64,000 nucleotides of DNA. Source: Devosia enhydra. GTDB taxonomy: Bacteria; Pseudomonadota; Alphaproteobacteria; Rhizobiales; Devosiaceae. Where the stretch lies: NCBI RefSeq assembly GCF_900119845.1, contig NZ_FPKU01000002.1:653381-717380 (forward strand), written 5' to 3'. A program made the translations under genes and the position numbers. Positions 28,658 through 40,243 of this stretch are shown piece after piece. Every line of letters starts with the position of its first letter. The first letter of the stretch is position 1. Under the pieces are notes generated by a model. It was given only the letters and a program-made list of their open reading frames with translations. It had not been told where the DNA came from and did not search any database.

Positions 28658-29206
28658 ATGAGCATGCCCAAAACCCCGCCCGACCGCCAATCCCTGCCCT
28701 ATCGCGATTGCGTCGGCATCGCGCTCTTTAATGCAGAGGGGCAGGTGTTCATCGGCCGGCGGCAGGGCATAGTGGTGCCCGAAGGGGCGGAGGAGACCCA
28801 GCGGCCCTGGCAGATGCCGCAGGGCGGCATGGACAAGGGCGAGACGGCGCGCGAGGCCGCGCTGCGCGAGCTCTGGGAGGAGACCTCCGTCCGCTCGGTG
28901 CGGTTCATCGCCGAATTGCCCGACTGGATCTATTACGACCTGCCCGATGCCGATCTCGGCATCGCGCTCAAGGGCAAGTATCGGGGCCAGCGCCAGCGCT
29001 GGTTCGCCTTCAGGCTTACCGGCGACGACAGCGAGATCGACGTGCTCGCGCCCGGCGGCGGCGAATTTCCCGCCGAGTTCGATGCCTGGCGCTGGGAAGA
29101 CCTGTCGAGCCTTCCGGACCTCATCGTGCCGTTCAAGCGAGAGGCCTACGAGAAAATCGTCTCGGGCTTTGCCGGGCTGCCCGAACTGGTGCGGCAGGGC
29201 GCATGA
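28658..29206 (+). CDS. rppH: RNA pyrophosphohydrolase (Nudix)
   Basis: Removes pyrophosphate from triphosphorylated RNA 5' ends and thereby starts mRNA decay; it can also cleave dinucleoside polyphosphates. The 182-residue protein has [11 protein letters not shown] at the start, [18 protein letters not shown] into the complete Nudix box ending RELWEETS, and [13 protein letters not shown]. It starts two bases after the deacetylase stop and overlaps the following racemase gene by four bases (ATGA), so translation is coupled through this run. Confidence 0.95.
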   Translation: MSMPKTPPDRQSLPYRDCVGIALFNAEGQVFIGRRQGIVVPEGAEETQRPWQMPQGGMDKGETAREAALRELWEETSVRSVRFIAELPDWIYYDLPDADLGIALKGKYRGQRQRWFAFRLTGDDSEIDVLAPGGGEFPAEFDAWRWEDLSSLPDLIVPFKREAYEKIVSGFAGLPELVRQGA

Positions 29207-29889
29207 AGACTATCGGCCTCATCGGCGGCATGAGCTGGGAATCGAGCGCGCATTATTACGCCGCGCTCAACCGCGAGACGGCTGTCCGCCTCGGGGGCCT
29301 GCATTCGGCGCCCGTCATCCTGCATTCGGTCGATTTCGCCCCCATCGAGGCGATGCAGCGGGCAGGGGACTGGCAGGGCGCGGGGGCGCAGCTGGCCGAT
29401 GTCGCGGTCGGGCTCGAGCGGGCCGGGGCGGGAATCATCGGGCTTGCCACCAACACCATGCATATCGTTGCCGATGCGATCACGGCGCGGCTTTCGGTGC
29501 CGTTTCTTCACATCGCCGACCCGACGGCGGCAGCGCTTGCCGAGGATGGCTATGAAACGGTCGGCCTTTTAGGCACGCGCTTCACCCTCGAACAGCCCTT
29601 CTACCGCGCCCGGCTCGAAGCTGCCGGCTTCACCGTCCTCGTGCCCGAGGTCGATGTCACCAATCTCAACGGCATCATCTATGAGGAGCTGTGTCGCGGC
29701 ATCATCCGCGACGAGTCCCGCCGCCTCTATGTCACGGCGATCGAGCGCCTCAAGGCCCGAGGCGCCGAGGCCGTCATCCTGGGATGCACCGAGATCGGCA
29801 TGCTCATCGACGACGCCGTCTCACCGATCCCCACCTACGACACCACCGGGCTGCACGCAAAGGCCCTTGTCGCCGCGGCGTTGGCTTGA
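29203..29889 (+). CDS. aspartate/glutamate racemase family protein (YgeA/L-DER type)
   Basis: A 228-residue cofactor-independent racemase. The N-terminus [14 protein letters not shown] and RLGGLHSA are typical of the YgeA branch. The two catalytic positions are T83 in ATNTMH and C195 in LGCTEIG. Most aspartate/glutamate racemases have two cysteines; the Thr/Cys pair is that of the E. coli L-aspartate/glutamate-specific enzyme, so a similar specificity is inferred. It ends a plus-strand operon; a strong terminator follows at 29901. A role in D-amino-acid supply for cell walls or in catabolism cannot be decided. Confidence 0.85.
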   Translation: MKTIGLIGGMSWESSAHYYAALNRETAVRLGGLHSAPVILHSVDFAPIEAMQRAGDWQGAGAQLADVAVGLERAGAGIIGLATNTMHIVADAITARLSVPFLHIADPTAAALAEDGYETVGLLGTRFTLEQPFYRARLEAAGFTVLVPEVDVTNLNGIIYEELCRGIIRDESRRLYVTAIERLKARGAEAVILGCTEIGMLIDDAVSPIPTYDTTGLHAKALVAAALA

Positions 29890-29900
29890 GGCAAAAGCAA

Positions 29901-29922
29901 AAGGCCGGCTCGCGCCGGCCTT
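29901..29922. terminator. bidirectional rho-independent terminator
   Basis: AAGGCCGGC-TCGC-GCCGGCCTT is a 9-base perfect stem between the convergent racemase and atpC genes. It is followed by CGTCATTCT on plus and by TTGCTTTTGCC on minus, so it can serve both transcripts. Confidence 0.85.
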
Positions 29923-29946
29923 CGTCATTCTATCTGCCTTTGTCGC

Positions 29947-30366
29947 TCAGTGAGCGACGCTGGTGTTGACCGACGCGTCGAGCAGCAGGTTGCGCCAGTC
30001 ATCGGCGATGGCCTGCAGCGCGTTGCGGCTCTCGGGCGGGGCGGCGTTGGCGGCGGCCTGGGCCTCGGCGATCCTGGCTTCGATCTCGGCACGGTCGAAC
30101 TCGGCGGCCGGGCGCGCATCCTCGGCGAGGATGGTGAGCGAAGCGGGGGTCACGTCGGCGAACCCGCCGGTCACGAAGAAGCGGTGGCTCGTGCCCGACA
30201 GCTCGGTGACGGTGATGAAGCCGGGCTTCAGCGTCGTCATCAGCGGGGAATGCTGCGCCATGACGGTGAGATAGCCTTCCGAACCGGGCACGGTGACCGC
30301 CTGGGCGGTGGCCGACACCACGAGGCGCTCGGGCGAGACGATGTCGATCTTGAAGCCTTCGGCCAT
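29947..30366 (-). CDS. atpC: F1 ATP synthase subunit epsilon
   Basis: The epsilon subunit of F1 is part of the rotor stalk and inhibits hydrolysis. About 139 residues: MAEGFKIDIVSPERLVVS opens the beta-sandwich, with VPGSEGYLTVMAQHSPLMTTL and FFVTGGFADVTP as family landmarks. A C-terminal helix pair follows. Three ATGs cluster at the start (30390, 30375, 30366); 30366 gives the usual N-terminus. It is the last gene of atpHAGDC and ends at the terminator at 29901-29922. Confidence 0.92.
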   Translation of the reverse strand: MAEGFKIDIVSPERLVVSATAQAVTVPGSEGYLTVMAQHSPLMTTLKPGFITVTELSGTSHRFFVTGGFADVTPASLTILAEDARPAAEFDRAEIEARIAEAQAAANAAPPESRNALQAIADDWRNLLLDASVNTSVAH

Positions 30367-30442
30367 TGCACTCATCCAGATGTCGGGCATCGCGCCCGGA
30401 AGAGATCATCGGGGCGCCGGAGGGCGCCCCGCCTTATCGGGC

Positions 30443-32807
<2,365 letters not shown>

Positions 32808-32829
32808 GAGCCCATCGTCTCCCTGGGGC

Positions 32830-34365
32830 TCAGCCCGCGTAGGTCTTCTTGATGGCGTCGAGCGCGGTCTTGACCTGCGTGCGCAGATCGTCCGAAAGCG
32901 CCTTCTGGGTGGCGATGGCCGAGAGGATATCGGCATGCTTGGAGCGGAAGGCCGAGAGCACGGTGCGCTCGAAATCCCCGACCTTGGAGACCGGCAGGTC
33001 GTCGAGATAGCCGTTGATGCCGGCAAAGATCACCACGACCTGCTCTTCTGTCTTGAGCGGGGAGAACTGGGGCTGCTTGAGCAGCTCGGTGAGGCGGGCG
33101 CCGCGGTTGAGCAGGCGCTGGGTCGCAGCGTCGAGATCGGAACCGAACTGCGCGAAGGCCGCCATCTCGCGATACTGGCTGAGCTCGCCCTTGATCGAGC
33201 CGGCCACCTGCTTCATCGCCTTGATCTGGGCCGAGGAGCCTACGCGCGACACCGAGAGACCGACGTTCACGGCGGGGCGAATGCCCTGGAAGAAGAGGTT
33301 GGTCTCGAGGAAGATCTGGCCGTCGGTGATCGAGATCACGTTGGTCGGGATATAGGCCGACACGTCGTTGGCCTGCGTCTCGATGATCGGCAGCGCGGTG
33401 AGCGAGCCCAACCCGTGATCTTCGTTGAGCTTGGCGGCACGCTCGAGCAGGCGCGAATGCAGGTAGAACACGTCGCCCGGATAGGCTTCGCGGCCCGGCG
33501 GACGGCGCAGCAGCAGCGACATCTGGCGGTAGGCGACGGCCTGTTTGGTCAGATCGTCATAGGCGATCACGGCATGCATGCCGTTGTCGCGGAACCACTC
33601 GCCGATGGCGCAGCCGGTGAAGGGCGCGATGTACTGGAGCGGCGCCGGGTCCGACGCGGTGGCGGCGATCACCACGGAATATTCGAGCGCGCCGGCCTCT
33701 TCGAGCTGGCGCACGAACTGGGCAACCGTCGAGCGCTTCTGGCCCACCGCGACATAGATGCAGTAGAGCTTGTCGGTTTCGGACGCGTTGGCGTCGTGGG
33801 CCGGCTTCTGGTTGAGGAAGGTGTCAAGAACGATGGCGGTCTTGCCGGTCTGGCGGTCGCCGATGACGAGCTCGCGCTGGCCGCGCCCGATCGGGATCAT
33901 CGCATCGATGGCCTTGAGGCCGGTCGACATCGGCTCATGCACCGACTTGCGCGGCAGAATGCCGGGGGCCTTGACGTCGACACGGCGACGCTCGGTGTAC
34001 TGGATCGGACCCTTGCCGTCGATCGGATTGCCCAGGCCATCGACCACGCGGCCCAGAAGACCCTTGCCCACCGGGGTGTCCACGATGGCGCCGGTGCGCT
34101 TGACGGTGTCGCCTTCCTTGATCGAGCGGTCGTCGCCGAAGATCACGACGCCGACATTGTCGGTCTCGAGGTTCAGCGCCATGCCCTTGATGCCGCCCGG
34201 GAACTCGACGAGCTCACCGGCCTGGCACTGGTCGAGGCCGTAGACGCGGGCGATACCGTCGCCCACCGACAGCACCTGGCCGACTTCGGATACCGAGGCC
34301 TCCTGGCCGAAATTCCGGATCTGGTCCTTGAGGATCGCAGAAATTTCCGCGGCTTTGATATCCAT
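32830..34365 (-). CDS. atpA: F1 ATP synthase subunit alpha
   Basis: The non-catalytic nucleotide-binding subunit of F1, 511 residues. Landmarks are the N-terminal [27 protein letters not shown], the P-loop [13 protein letters not shown], and [40 protein letters not shown] with the nearby SVSRVG arginine finger follows. Its ATG overlaps the atpH stop by one base (TAATG), so the two are translationally coupled. Confidence 0.98.
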   Translation of the reverse strand: MDIKAAEISAILKDQIRNFGQEASVSEVGQVLSVGDGIARVYGLDQCQAGELVEFPGGIKGMALNLETDNVGVVIFGDDRSIKEGDTVKRTGAIVDTPVGKGLLGRVVDGLGNPIDGKGPIQYTERRRVDVKAPGILPRKSVHEPMSTGLKAIDAMIPIGRGQRELVIGDRQTGKTAIVLDTFLNQKPAHDANASETDKLYCIYVAVGQKRSTVAQFVRQLEEAGALEYSVVIAATASDPAPLQYIAPFTGCAIGEWFRDNGMHAVIAYDDLTKQAVAYRQMSLLLRRPPGREAYPGDVFYLHSRLLERAAKLNEDHGLGSLTALPIIETQANDVSAYIPTNVISITDGQIFLETNLFFQGIRPAVNVGLSVSRVGSSAQIKAMKQVAGSIKGELSQYREMAAFAQFGSDLDAATQRLLNRGARLTELLKQPQFSPLKTEEQVVVIFAGINGYLDDLPVSKVGDFERTVLSAFRSKHADILSAIATQKALSDDLRTQVKTALDAIKKTYAG

Positions 34366-34925
34366 TATCCGACCTCTTTCATGGCGATCTTCATCTGGGA
34401 CAGTTTGGTCTTGAGCGAGCTGTCGATCATGCGGGAGCCGACCTTGACGACAAGGCCGCCGATCAGCGAGGCGTCGACATGCTCATTGAGGGAAACGGTC
34501 TTGCCGATGCTGGCTTTCAGCGTCTCGGCGAGGGCGGCGCGCTGGTCGCTGGTCAGCGGCGCGGCAGAGGTGACGTCAGCGGTGGTCTCGCCGCGCGCTT
34601 CGGCGGCAAGGCTCCTGTACGCGCTGACGATGGCGGGGAGCGCGAAGAGGCGGCCATTGCGGGCCACGACGCGCAGCAGATTGCCCACCAGCGGGCCGGC
34701 GCCGGCGGCGCTGAGGATCGGCTCGAGGGCCGCGGACTTCTCCTCGGCCTTGATGACCGGAGAGGCCAGATAGCGCGCGAAGTCGGCACTTTCCGCAGCC
34801 AGACGGTCAAGTGCGCTGAGCTCGGCCTCCACGGCGTCGATCCGCCCGTCGGCCGCGGCCAGATCGAACAGCGCGGCCGCGTAGGGCCGGGCGATCTGGG
34901 CCAGTATCGATACCTGATCTGCCAA
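34365..34925 (-). CDS. atpH: F1 ATP synthase subunit delta
   Basis: The peripheral-stalk subunit delta, the first gene of the F1 operon. The 186-residue protein reads [20 protein letters not shown] at the N-terminus, then a six-helix domain, and ends with the conserved [20 protein letters not shown] block. The start is a TTG at 34925 preceded by AAGGGG ten bases upstream. It gives the usual alphaproteobacterial length and N-terminus, whereas the longer upstream frame does not look homologous. The non-ATG start may set a low translation level, which is inference. Confidence 0.93.
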   Translation of the reverse strand: MADQVSILAQIARPYAAALFDLAAADGRIDAVEAELSALDRLAAESADFARYLASPVIKAEEKSAALEPILSAAGAGPLVGNLLRVVARNGRLFALPAIVSAYRSLAAEARGETTADVTSAAPLTSDQRAALAETLKASIGKTVSLNEHVDASLIGGLVVKVGSRMIDSSLKTKLSQMKIAMKEVG

Positions 34926-35144
34926 TGCCGCTTTACCCCTTGTTTCACGTAGCCCGGACGCCCGCGGGGATTGCTCATGCCGGGCGGCTCGGTGACGTGA
35001 CGATGTCATTAGGCACGGGGGCCGTCCCCGGGCCCTCGAAAGTCGCGCCCCCACTATCACATGGGGCCGCGCGGCTGCAAGGCTTGCACCGGCATTTCAT
35101 CGGGGCGCGAAAATGTCGCACCGCCGGGACACGCGAGCGCAGGC

Positions 35145-35432
35145 TCAGGCGGGTCCGTCTTTGCGGCCAAGGCTCTGGCGCAGGGCGGCGTTGATCCGCG
35201 TCTGCCAGCCCGGCCCGTCGGCCTTGAAGGCCTCCACGATATCGCGGTCGAGCCGCAGCGAAACGGCCAGCTTGGCATCGGCCGAGGGCGGCCGCCCCGG
35301 CAGCTTCAGCCCGCGCTCTGCGAAGAACTGGCTGGCGGGTACGAGCTGCCTTGCGGTCTCGGCAGTCAGTTCCGGACTTTCCTCATCGGGTTCGCCATAG
35401 ACCAGCTCGGCATTCTTTTCATGTTTTCCCAT
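35145..35432 (-). CDS. brnA: BrnA-type antitoxin
   Basis: A 95-residue DNA-binding antitoxin of the type II BrnTA system. The C-terminal ribbon-helix-helix segment has LRLDRDIVEAFKADGPGWQT and RINAALRQSLG, the BrnA signature. BrnA dimers bind BrnT and repress the operon. The gene starts inside the last codons of brnT (14-base overlap), which is the standard toxin-first order. The pair lies between priA and atpH, transcribed leftward like both. Confidence 0.9.
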   Translation of the reverse strand: MGKHEKNAELVYGEPDEESPELTAETARQLVPASQFFAERGLKLPGRPPSADAKLAVSLRLDRDIVEAFKADGPGWQTRINAALRQSLGRKDGPA

Positions 35433-35688
35433 AATGGAGGTGGTCCTTCCTGCCGAAGCGCCTGACGCTGATGACGCGGATCATGGTGCCGCGCCAGGTG
35501 AATACGATGACATAAAGCAGGCCGTCCCGGGCCTTGCCGTAGGCCACTGCGCGATCCTCGCCATAGTCGAGCCGGCTATCGGGCCTGACGAACGCCTCGC
35601 TCCAATCAAACTCCAGCGCCAGCGAGAAATCCACGCCATGCTTGGCACGGTTGCTCGCGTTCTTGGCTTCGTCCCATTCGAAGTCCAC
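35419..35688 (-). CDS. brnT: BrnT-type ribonuclease toxin
   Basis: An 89-residue RelE-fold toxin that cleaves RNA and blocks translation. Family marks are the start FEWDEAKNASNRAKHGVDF, a central EDRAVAYGKARDGLLYVIVF and the ending RVISVRRFGRKDHLHYG, with the arginine pair of the active site. The start is a GTG at 35688 with GGGGGACG upstream. All residues needed for the fold appear present, so the module may be functional. The promoter and operator would lie in 35689-35750. Confidence 0.9.
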   Translation of the reverse strand: MDFEWDEAKNASNRAKHGVDFSLALEFDWSEAFVRPDSRLDYGEDRAVAYGKARDGLLYVIVFTWRGTMIRVISVRRFGRKDHLHYGKT

Positions 35689-35750
35689 GCCGCGTCCCCC
35701 CTTATAGCGCGTCCGCGATCCGGTTGCAATTTCTGTATATACAAAAATCC

Positions 35751-37919
35751 TCAGAAGAAGCTTTGCGGATCGATATCCACCTGGACCTTGAGGTTGCCGG
35801 TCGGTCGGTCGGCACCCGTGAGCCAGAAGCGGACATAGCCGGACAGGTCGAAGTCGCGCGGGCTCTGGGCCAGCAGGCGCACGCGGTGGCGGCCGCGGAT
35901 CATGGCGAGGGGGGCGTCGGCGGGGCCGAAGAGCCTCAGGCCCTCCGCGGCCGGCGCTTGCGCGAGGAGCCGCTTTGCGTGCGCCATCGCCACGTCATGC
36001 TCTGAGGCCGAGACCACGAGGGCGGCGAGCCTGCCGAAGGGCGGCAGCCCGCCCTCGCGCCGCGCCGCCACTTCATGGGCGTAGAAGGCCTCGCGATCGG
36101 CCTTGACCAAGGCTTCCATCACCGGGTGGTGCGGATGATAGGTCTGGAGGAAGGCCCGGCCCGATCTGCCCACCCGGCCTGCCCGCCCGGTCACCTGGGT
36201 GAGGATCTGGAAGGTCTTTTCGGCCGCGCGCGGATCGCCATGGGCGAGCCCCAGATCGGCGTCGAGCACGCCTACCAGCGTCAGTTTTTCGAAATGATGG
36301 CCCTTGGCGACCAACTGCGTGCCGATGATGAGGTCGTAGTCGCCGCGCGCCACCTCGACGAAGCGCTCGCGCAACTGCGCGTTCGAGCCCATGTCCGAGG
36401 AGAGGATCACCCGCCGCGCATCGGGGAAGCGCAGGGCGGCCTCCTCGGCGACACGCTCGATGCCGGGGCCGATGGGCACGAGGCTCTTTTCGGCCCCGCA
36501 GGCGCCGCAATTGACCGGCGTCTTCTGCTCATGGCCGCAATGGTGGCACATCAGCACGCCGCGAAAGCGGTGCTCCACGAGCCAGGTCGAGCAATCGGGG
36601 CACTGGTACTGGTGGCCGCACTGCTTGCAGAGCGTCAGCGGCGCATAGCCGCGCCGGTTCAAGAACAGCAGCGCCTGTTCGCCCCGGTCGAGCGTGGCGA
36701 AGACCTCGCGGGCAAGACGCGGCGCGATCCACTGGCCGGGCTCGGGCGGGTCTTCGCGCATGTCGAGGGCGTTGATGTCGGGCAGCCGTGCCTCGGCGAA
36801 GCGCGAGGCCATGCGCACATAAGCGTAGCGGCCCTGGTCGGCATTGTTGCGCGATTCGACCGACGGGGTGGCGGAGGCCAGCACCACGCGAGCCTCGGCG
36901 AAGCGGGCGCGGACCACCGCCATGTCGCGGGCGTGGTAGTTGACGCCCTCGGCCTGCTTGTAGGCGCCGTCATGCTCTTCATCGAGCACGATGAGGCCAA
37001 GCTCGCGAAACGGCAGGAAGAGCGAAGAGCGCGCCCCGACCACGGCCCGTACCTTGCCCTCGATCACCCCCCGCCAGGTGCGGGCGCGCTGGATGGGCGT
37101 CATGCCCGAATGCCATTCCGCGGGTCTGGCGCCGAATCGGCGCGCGAATCGATCAAGAAACGCATGGGTCAGGGCGATCTCGGGCATCAGGATCAGCGCC
37201 TGCCGACCGGCCCGCAGCGTGTCCGCCACCGTTTCGAAGAACACTTCGGTCTTGCCGCTGCCGGTGACGCCATCGAGCAGCGCCACCCCGAAGGCGTCGG
37301 CGGACAGGGTGCGGATGGTGTCGAGCGCGCCCTGCTGGTCGGGCGAAAGGGCAGCCGGGGCGGCCTCGGGATCGGGCGGCATCACCACCGGCGGGGCGGG
37401 CAGGGCCAGCCTTTCGAGCGCGCCCGACCGCTCCAGCCCCTCGATCACCGAAGGCGACACTCCCGACGCCCCGACCAGCGCCGTCTTGGGCCAGGCCTGG
37501 CCATCGGCGAGAAGCTCGAGCACACGGGCCCGCGCGTCGGTCATGCGATCGGGGACGGTTTCCGTCCTGCGATAGGCGGTGACCGGCTTTTCGGGGTCGA
37601 GCGCCTCGCTTGAACGCAAGACGCCGCGCAGCACCATGCCCGGAGGCGCCAGCGTATAGCGGGCCACCCAGTCGATGGTCCTCAGCAACTCCTCGGAGAG
37701 GGGCGGCACGTCATAGACATGGGCAATGTCGCGCAGCCGGTTATGGGCTACCTGATCCTTGGGCTCGCCCCAGACGACGCCGAAGACGAGGCGTGGCCCG
37801 AGCGGCACGGCGACGATGGATCCGCGCCGCACGTCCATGCCGTGGGGCACGCGGTAGGAGTAGGGGCCCTCGACGGCGACCCCGACCATGACAGCGACGA
37901 TATCTGGGGCGATCAGCAT
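35751..37919 (-). CDS. priA: primosomal protein N' (replication restart helicase)
   Basis: A superfamily-2 DNA helicase that reloads the replisome at collapsed forks. The 722-residue protein has the N-terminal 3'-end-binding domain, the P-loop GVTGSGKTEVFFE, the DEEH box (VLDEEHDGAYKQ) and the paired zinc module. The module reads CKQCGHQYQCPDCSTW with later CHHCG and CGACG. A C-terminal domain follows, with GRAGRVGRSGRAFLQTYHP. Length is normal. It stands alone, with a short gap to the divergent-lying L,D-transpeptidase region. Confidence 0.96.
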   Translation of the reverse strand: MLIAPDIVAVMVGVAVEGPYSYRVPHGMDVRRGSIVAVPLGPRLVFGVVWGEPKDQVAHNRLRDIAHVYDVPPLSEELLRTIDWVARYTLAPPGMVLRGVLRSSEALDPEKPVTAYRRTETVPDRMTDARARVLELLADGQAWPKTALVGASGVSPSVIEGLERSGALERLALPAPPVVMPPDPEAAPAALSPDQQGALDTIRTLSADAFGVALLDGVTGSGKTEVFFETVADTLRAGRQALILMPEIALTHAFLDRFARRFGARPAEWHSGMTPIQRARTWRGVIEGKVRAVVGARSSLFLPFRELGLIVLDEEHDGAYKQAEGVNYHARDMAVVRARFAEARVVLASATPSVESRNNADQGRYAYVRMASRFAEARLPDINALDMREDPPEPGQWIAPRLAREVFATLDRGEQALLFLNRRGYAPLTLCKQCGHQYQCPDCSTWLVEHRFRGVLMCHHCGHEQKTPVNCGACGAEKSLVPIGPGIERVAEEAALRFPDARRVILSSDMGSNAQLRERFVEVARGDYDLIIGTQLVAKGHHFEKLTLVGVLDADLGLAHGDPRAAEKTFQILTQVTGRAGRVGRSGRAFLQTYHPHHPVMEALVKADREAFYAHEVAARREGGLPPFGRLAALVVSASEHDVAMAHAKRLLAQAPAAEGLRLFGPADAPLAMIRGRHRVRLLAQSPRDFDLSGYVRFWLTGADRPTGNLKVQVDIDPQSFF

Positions 37920-38003
37920 GAGGTGCCCGTTTTGTTCACGGGCGAACCATAGGGGCGGGCAGCCGATTCGGCCAACCCGCCCGGAGCGTGATGCAGCCCG
38001 CGA

Positions 38004-38678
38004 TCAGGCGACGAGGATCGGCGACCCGTCCTTGACGCGGTTGTAGAGGTCGATCACGTCCTGGTTGAGCAGGCGCACGCAGCCCGAGGACACGGCCTGC
38101 CCGATCGAACGCTCGTCGGGATTGCCGTGCAGGCGATAGATGGTGTCGCGACCGCCCTCGAAGATATAGAGCGCCCTTGCGCCGAGCGGGTTCTCGATCC
38201 CCGGGGGCATGCCGCGGCGATAGGGCTCGAGATAGGGTTCGCGCGCGATCATCTCTGCGGGCGGTGTCCAGGTCGGCCATTTGCGCTTGTAGGCGATGCG
38301 GGCGCGGCCCGACCAGGAGAAGCCGTCGCGCCCGATTCCAACGCCATAGCGCATGGCCCGGCCGCCCTCGGCGACATGGTAGAGGAAGCGGTTGGCCGTA
38401 TCGACCACCACGGTGCCCGGGCGTTCGCCGGTGGGGTCGGCCACCTCCTGGCGCCAATACATGGGATCGACGAGCTCGATACGCGCCGCCGGAATGGGGA
38501 ACTGCTCCTCGGGCATGGCGCCATACATGGCCAGCACATCGGGCGGGATCGACGCGCGGGGGTCGACCGGCACGGCGGCGATCCGGCGGCTGCCCGAGGC
38601 GCAGCCGGCAAGGGCGAGGGCGGAGAGGCTGGCGGCGCCCAGCATGAAGCTGCGGCGGCCGAGGCGGGGGGAAGTCAT
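38004..38678 (-). CDS. L,D-transpeptidase (YkuD), lipoprotein-type
   Basis: A 224-residue exported enzyme that forms 3-3 peptidoglycan crosslinks or anchors proteins to the wall. The N-terminus combines a twin-arginine-like GRRSFMLG, a hydrophobic core and a lipobox (LAGC, cysteine near residue 26), so it may be a Tat-exported lipoprotein. The YkuD domain carries HGNPDERSIG and the catalytic SSGCVRLLNQD. The ATG at 38678 is chosen because the signal begins there; the open frame upstream is compositionally odd. Confidence 0.9.
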   Translation of the reverse strand: MTSPRLGRRSFMLGAASLSALALAGCASGSRRIAAVPVDPRASIPPDVLAMYGAMPEEQFPIPAARIELVDPMYWRQEVADPTGERPGTVVVDTANRFLYHVAEGGRAMRYGVGIGRDGFSWSGRARIAYKRKWPTWTPPAEMIAREPYLEPYRRGMPPGIENPLGARALYIFEGGRDTIYRLHGNPDERSIGQAVSSGCVRLLNQDVIDLYNRVKDGSPILVA

Positions 38679-38739
38679 GATCGAAAGTCCTTTGGCGCTG
38701 GCCGAAGCCGCGCAGAGAGGGCGAAAGGGAAGCGTCGGG

Positions 38740-39069
38740 TCAGGCGAGGCCTCGGGGCGGGGGCAACTCGACCGCGGGGGCCGGCTGGGCAAGGGCAGCC
38801 GGGGTCGTGCGGATCGACGGCGCTCCCGCACTGCCCGCCTGACGCTCGAGCTGCGGCATCACCGGCGCAATCCCCAGCACGCAGCCGAAAACGCGACTGC
38901 CGCCGAAGACGAGGCATGGCTTGACGAGAGGCTGCACGGGCCGGACCGCCTCGACGGGCTGGGGCTGCAGAGCCGCGGCCATGGCTGTGCGCGCGCCGAG
39001 CGTCAGGCTCGGCCCGGCCATGAGGATAACGGCGAAAGCCGCAAGCAACCATGTGCGCCAATTGGTCAT
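38740..39069 (-). CDS. small secreted protein of unknown function
   Basis: Not recognised. The 109-residue reading starts MTNWRTWLLAAFAVILMAGP, a clear signal peptide likely cleaved after ARTAMA. A short proline-rich stretch follows, then a PCLVFGGSRVFGCVLG segment with two cysteines, and a proline/alanine tail. The ATG at 39069 is taken because the signal starts there. It lies between the L,D-transpeptidase and the divergent xerC gene and could be cotranscribed with the former. Confidence 0.5.
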   Translation of the reverse strand: MTNWRTWLLAAFAVILMAGPSLTLGARTAMAAALQPQPVEAVRPVQPLVKPCLVFGGSRVFGCVLGIAPVMPQLERQAGSAGAPSIRTTPAALAQPAPAVELPPPRGLA

Positions 39070-39227
39070 GAAGCGTCGATACTGTGGCGGTTCGGCAGAG
39101 ATAAGGCGCCTCACGGGGGCGTGTTCCATCCCGGACACCGAGGCGGGCCGAGGTGGTGCACAGTTGCAACACCTGTTTTCACGGGCGCCGATACACATCG
39201 GCAACCGGATGGGGCTAGACTTGCCGC

Positions 39228-40157
39228 ATGACCGAGACAGCCTTTGCCATCGACGCCGCCGTCCAGACCCATCTTGCCGGCTGGGAGCGGCACCTCTCCG
39301 CGGTGCGCCGGCTGGCGCCCCTCACCGTCGAGGCCTATCGGCGCGACGTGGCGCAGTTTCTTGCGTTTCTGGCCGAGTATCACGGCGGCCCCGTCGGGCT
39401 TGATGGGCTGGCAGCCATTGGCGCCCCCGATATTCGGGCCTTCATGGCCGAGCGGCGCAATGGTGCAGTCGGGTCGCGCTCGCTCGCCCGGCAATTGTCC
39501 GGCATCAAGAGCTTTTTCGGCTATCTCGAGCGCGAGGGGGTGGGCAGCGGAGAAGCCCTCAATCTGGTGCGGGCACCGCGCCAGAAGAAATCCCTGCCCA
39601 AGCCGGTGTCTGTGGCCGAGGCCAAGGCCAGCATCGCGGTGGTTGCCGAGCTTGAGCCCGTGGAGTGGGTCGCGGCGCGCGACATGGCGGTGATCGCGCT
39701 CTGCTACGGGGCGGGCCTGCGTATTTCCGAGGCTCTGGCGATCACCGCAGCCGATCTCGAGGGCAGCGCCCTCCGAGTGACGGGCAAGGGCGGCAAGACG
39801 CGGCTCGTGCCGCTGATCGCCCCGGTCAAGGCCGCTATCGCGCGCTATCAGGGGCTTTCGCCCTTCAAGCCCGGCCCGCGCCAGCCGCTCTTTCGCGGCG
39901 TCAAGGGCGGGGTGCTGTCGCCACGCATCATCCAGTTGCGGATGGAGCAATTGCGCGGTGCCCTGGGCCTGCCGGCTTCGGCCACCCCGCATGCCCTGCG
40001 CCATTCCTTTGCCACCCACCTCCTCGCCAAGGGCGGCGACCTGCGCTCGATCCAGGAGCTTTTGGGCCACGCCTCGCTCTCGACCACGCAGATCTATACC
40101 GCCGTCGACAGCGATCGGCTGCTTTCGGCCTATCGCAGCGCCCATCCAAGGGGATGA
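39228..40157 (+). CDS. xerC: site-specific tyrosine recombinase XerC
   Basis: Resolves chromosome dimers at dif with XerD. The 309-residue protein has an N-terminal SAM-like core-binding domain (about 12-105) and a catalytic domain with all active residues: arginine in GAGLRISEAL, lysine in GKGGKTRLVPL, HALRHSFATHLL, and LGHASLSTTQIYT with the tyrosine nucleophile. It is a chromosomal housekeeping recombinase, not a phage integrase; assignment to XerC rather than XerD rests on its position near priA and general similarity. Confidence 0.9.
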   Translation: MTETAFAIDAAVQTHLAGWERHLSAVRRLAPLTVEAYRRDVAQFLAFLAEYHGGPVGLDGLAAIGAPDIRAFMAERRNGAVGSRSLARQLSGIKSFFGYLEREGVGSGEALNLVRAPRQKKSLPKPVSVAEAKASIAVVAELEPVEWVAARDMAVIALCYGAGLRISEALAITAADLEGSALRVTGKGGKTRLVPLIAPVKAAIARYQGLSPFKPGPRQPLFRGVKGGVLSPRIIQLRMEQLRGALGLPASATPHALRHSFATHLLAKGGDLRSIQELLGHASLSTTQIYTAVDSDRLLSAYRSAHPRG

Positions 40158-40243
40158 GACGGCTTTCATCATCAGGCGCGCGGGTGTAGAGGCAGGATCG
40201 TCTCCCCGATGGGCGGCGGCCCGCCGAGGCTGCCGCAGACCCC

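Noticed and set aside
39228-40157. xerC considered as a phage integrase marking a mobile element
   Set aside because: Size, motifs and position near priA fit the chromosomal dimer-resolution recombinase; neighbours are housekeeping genes.
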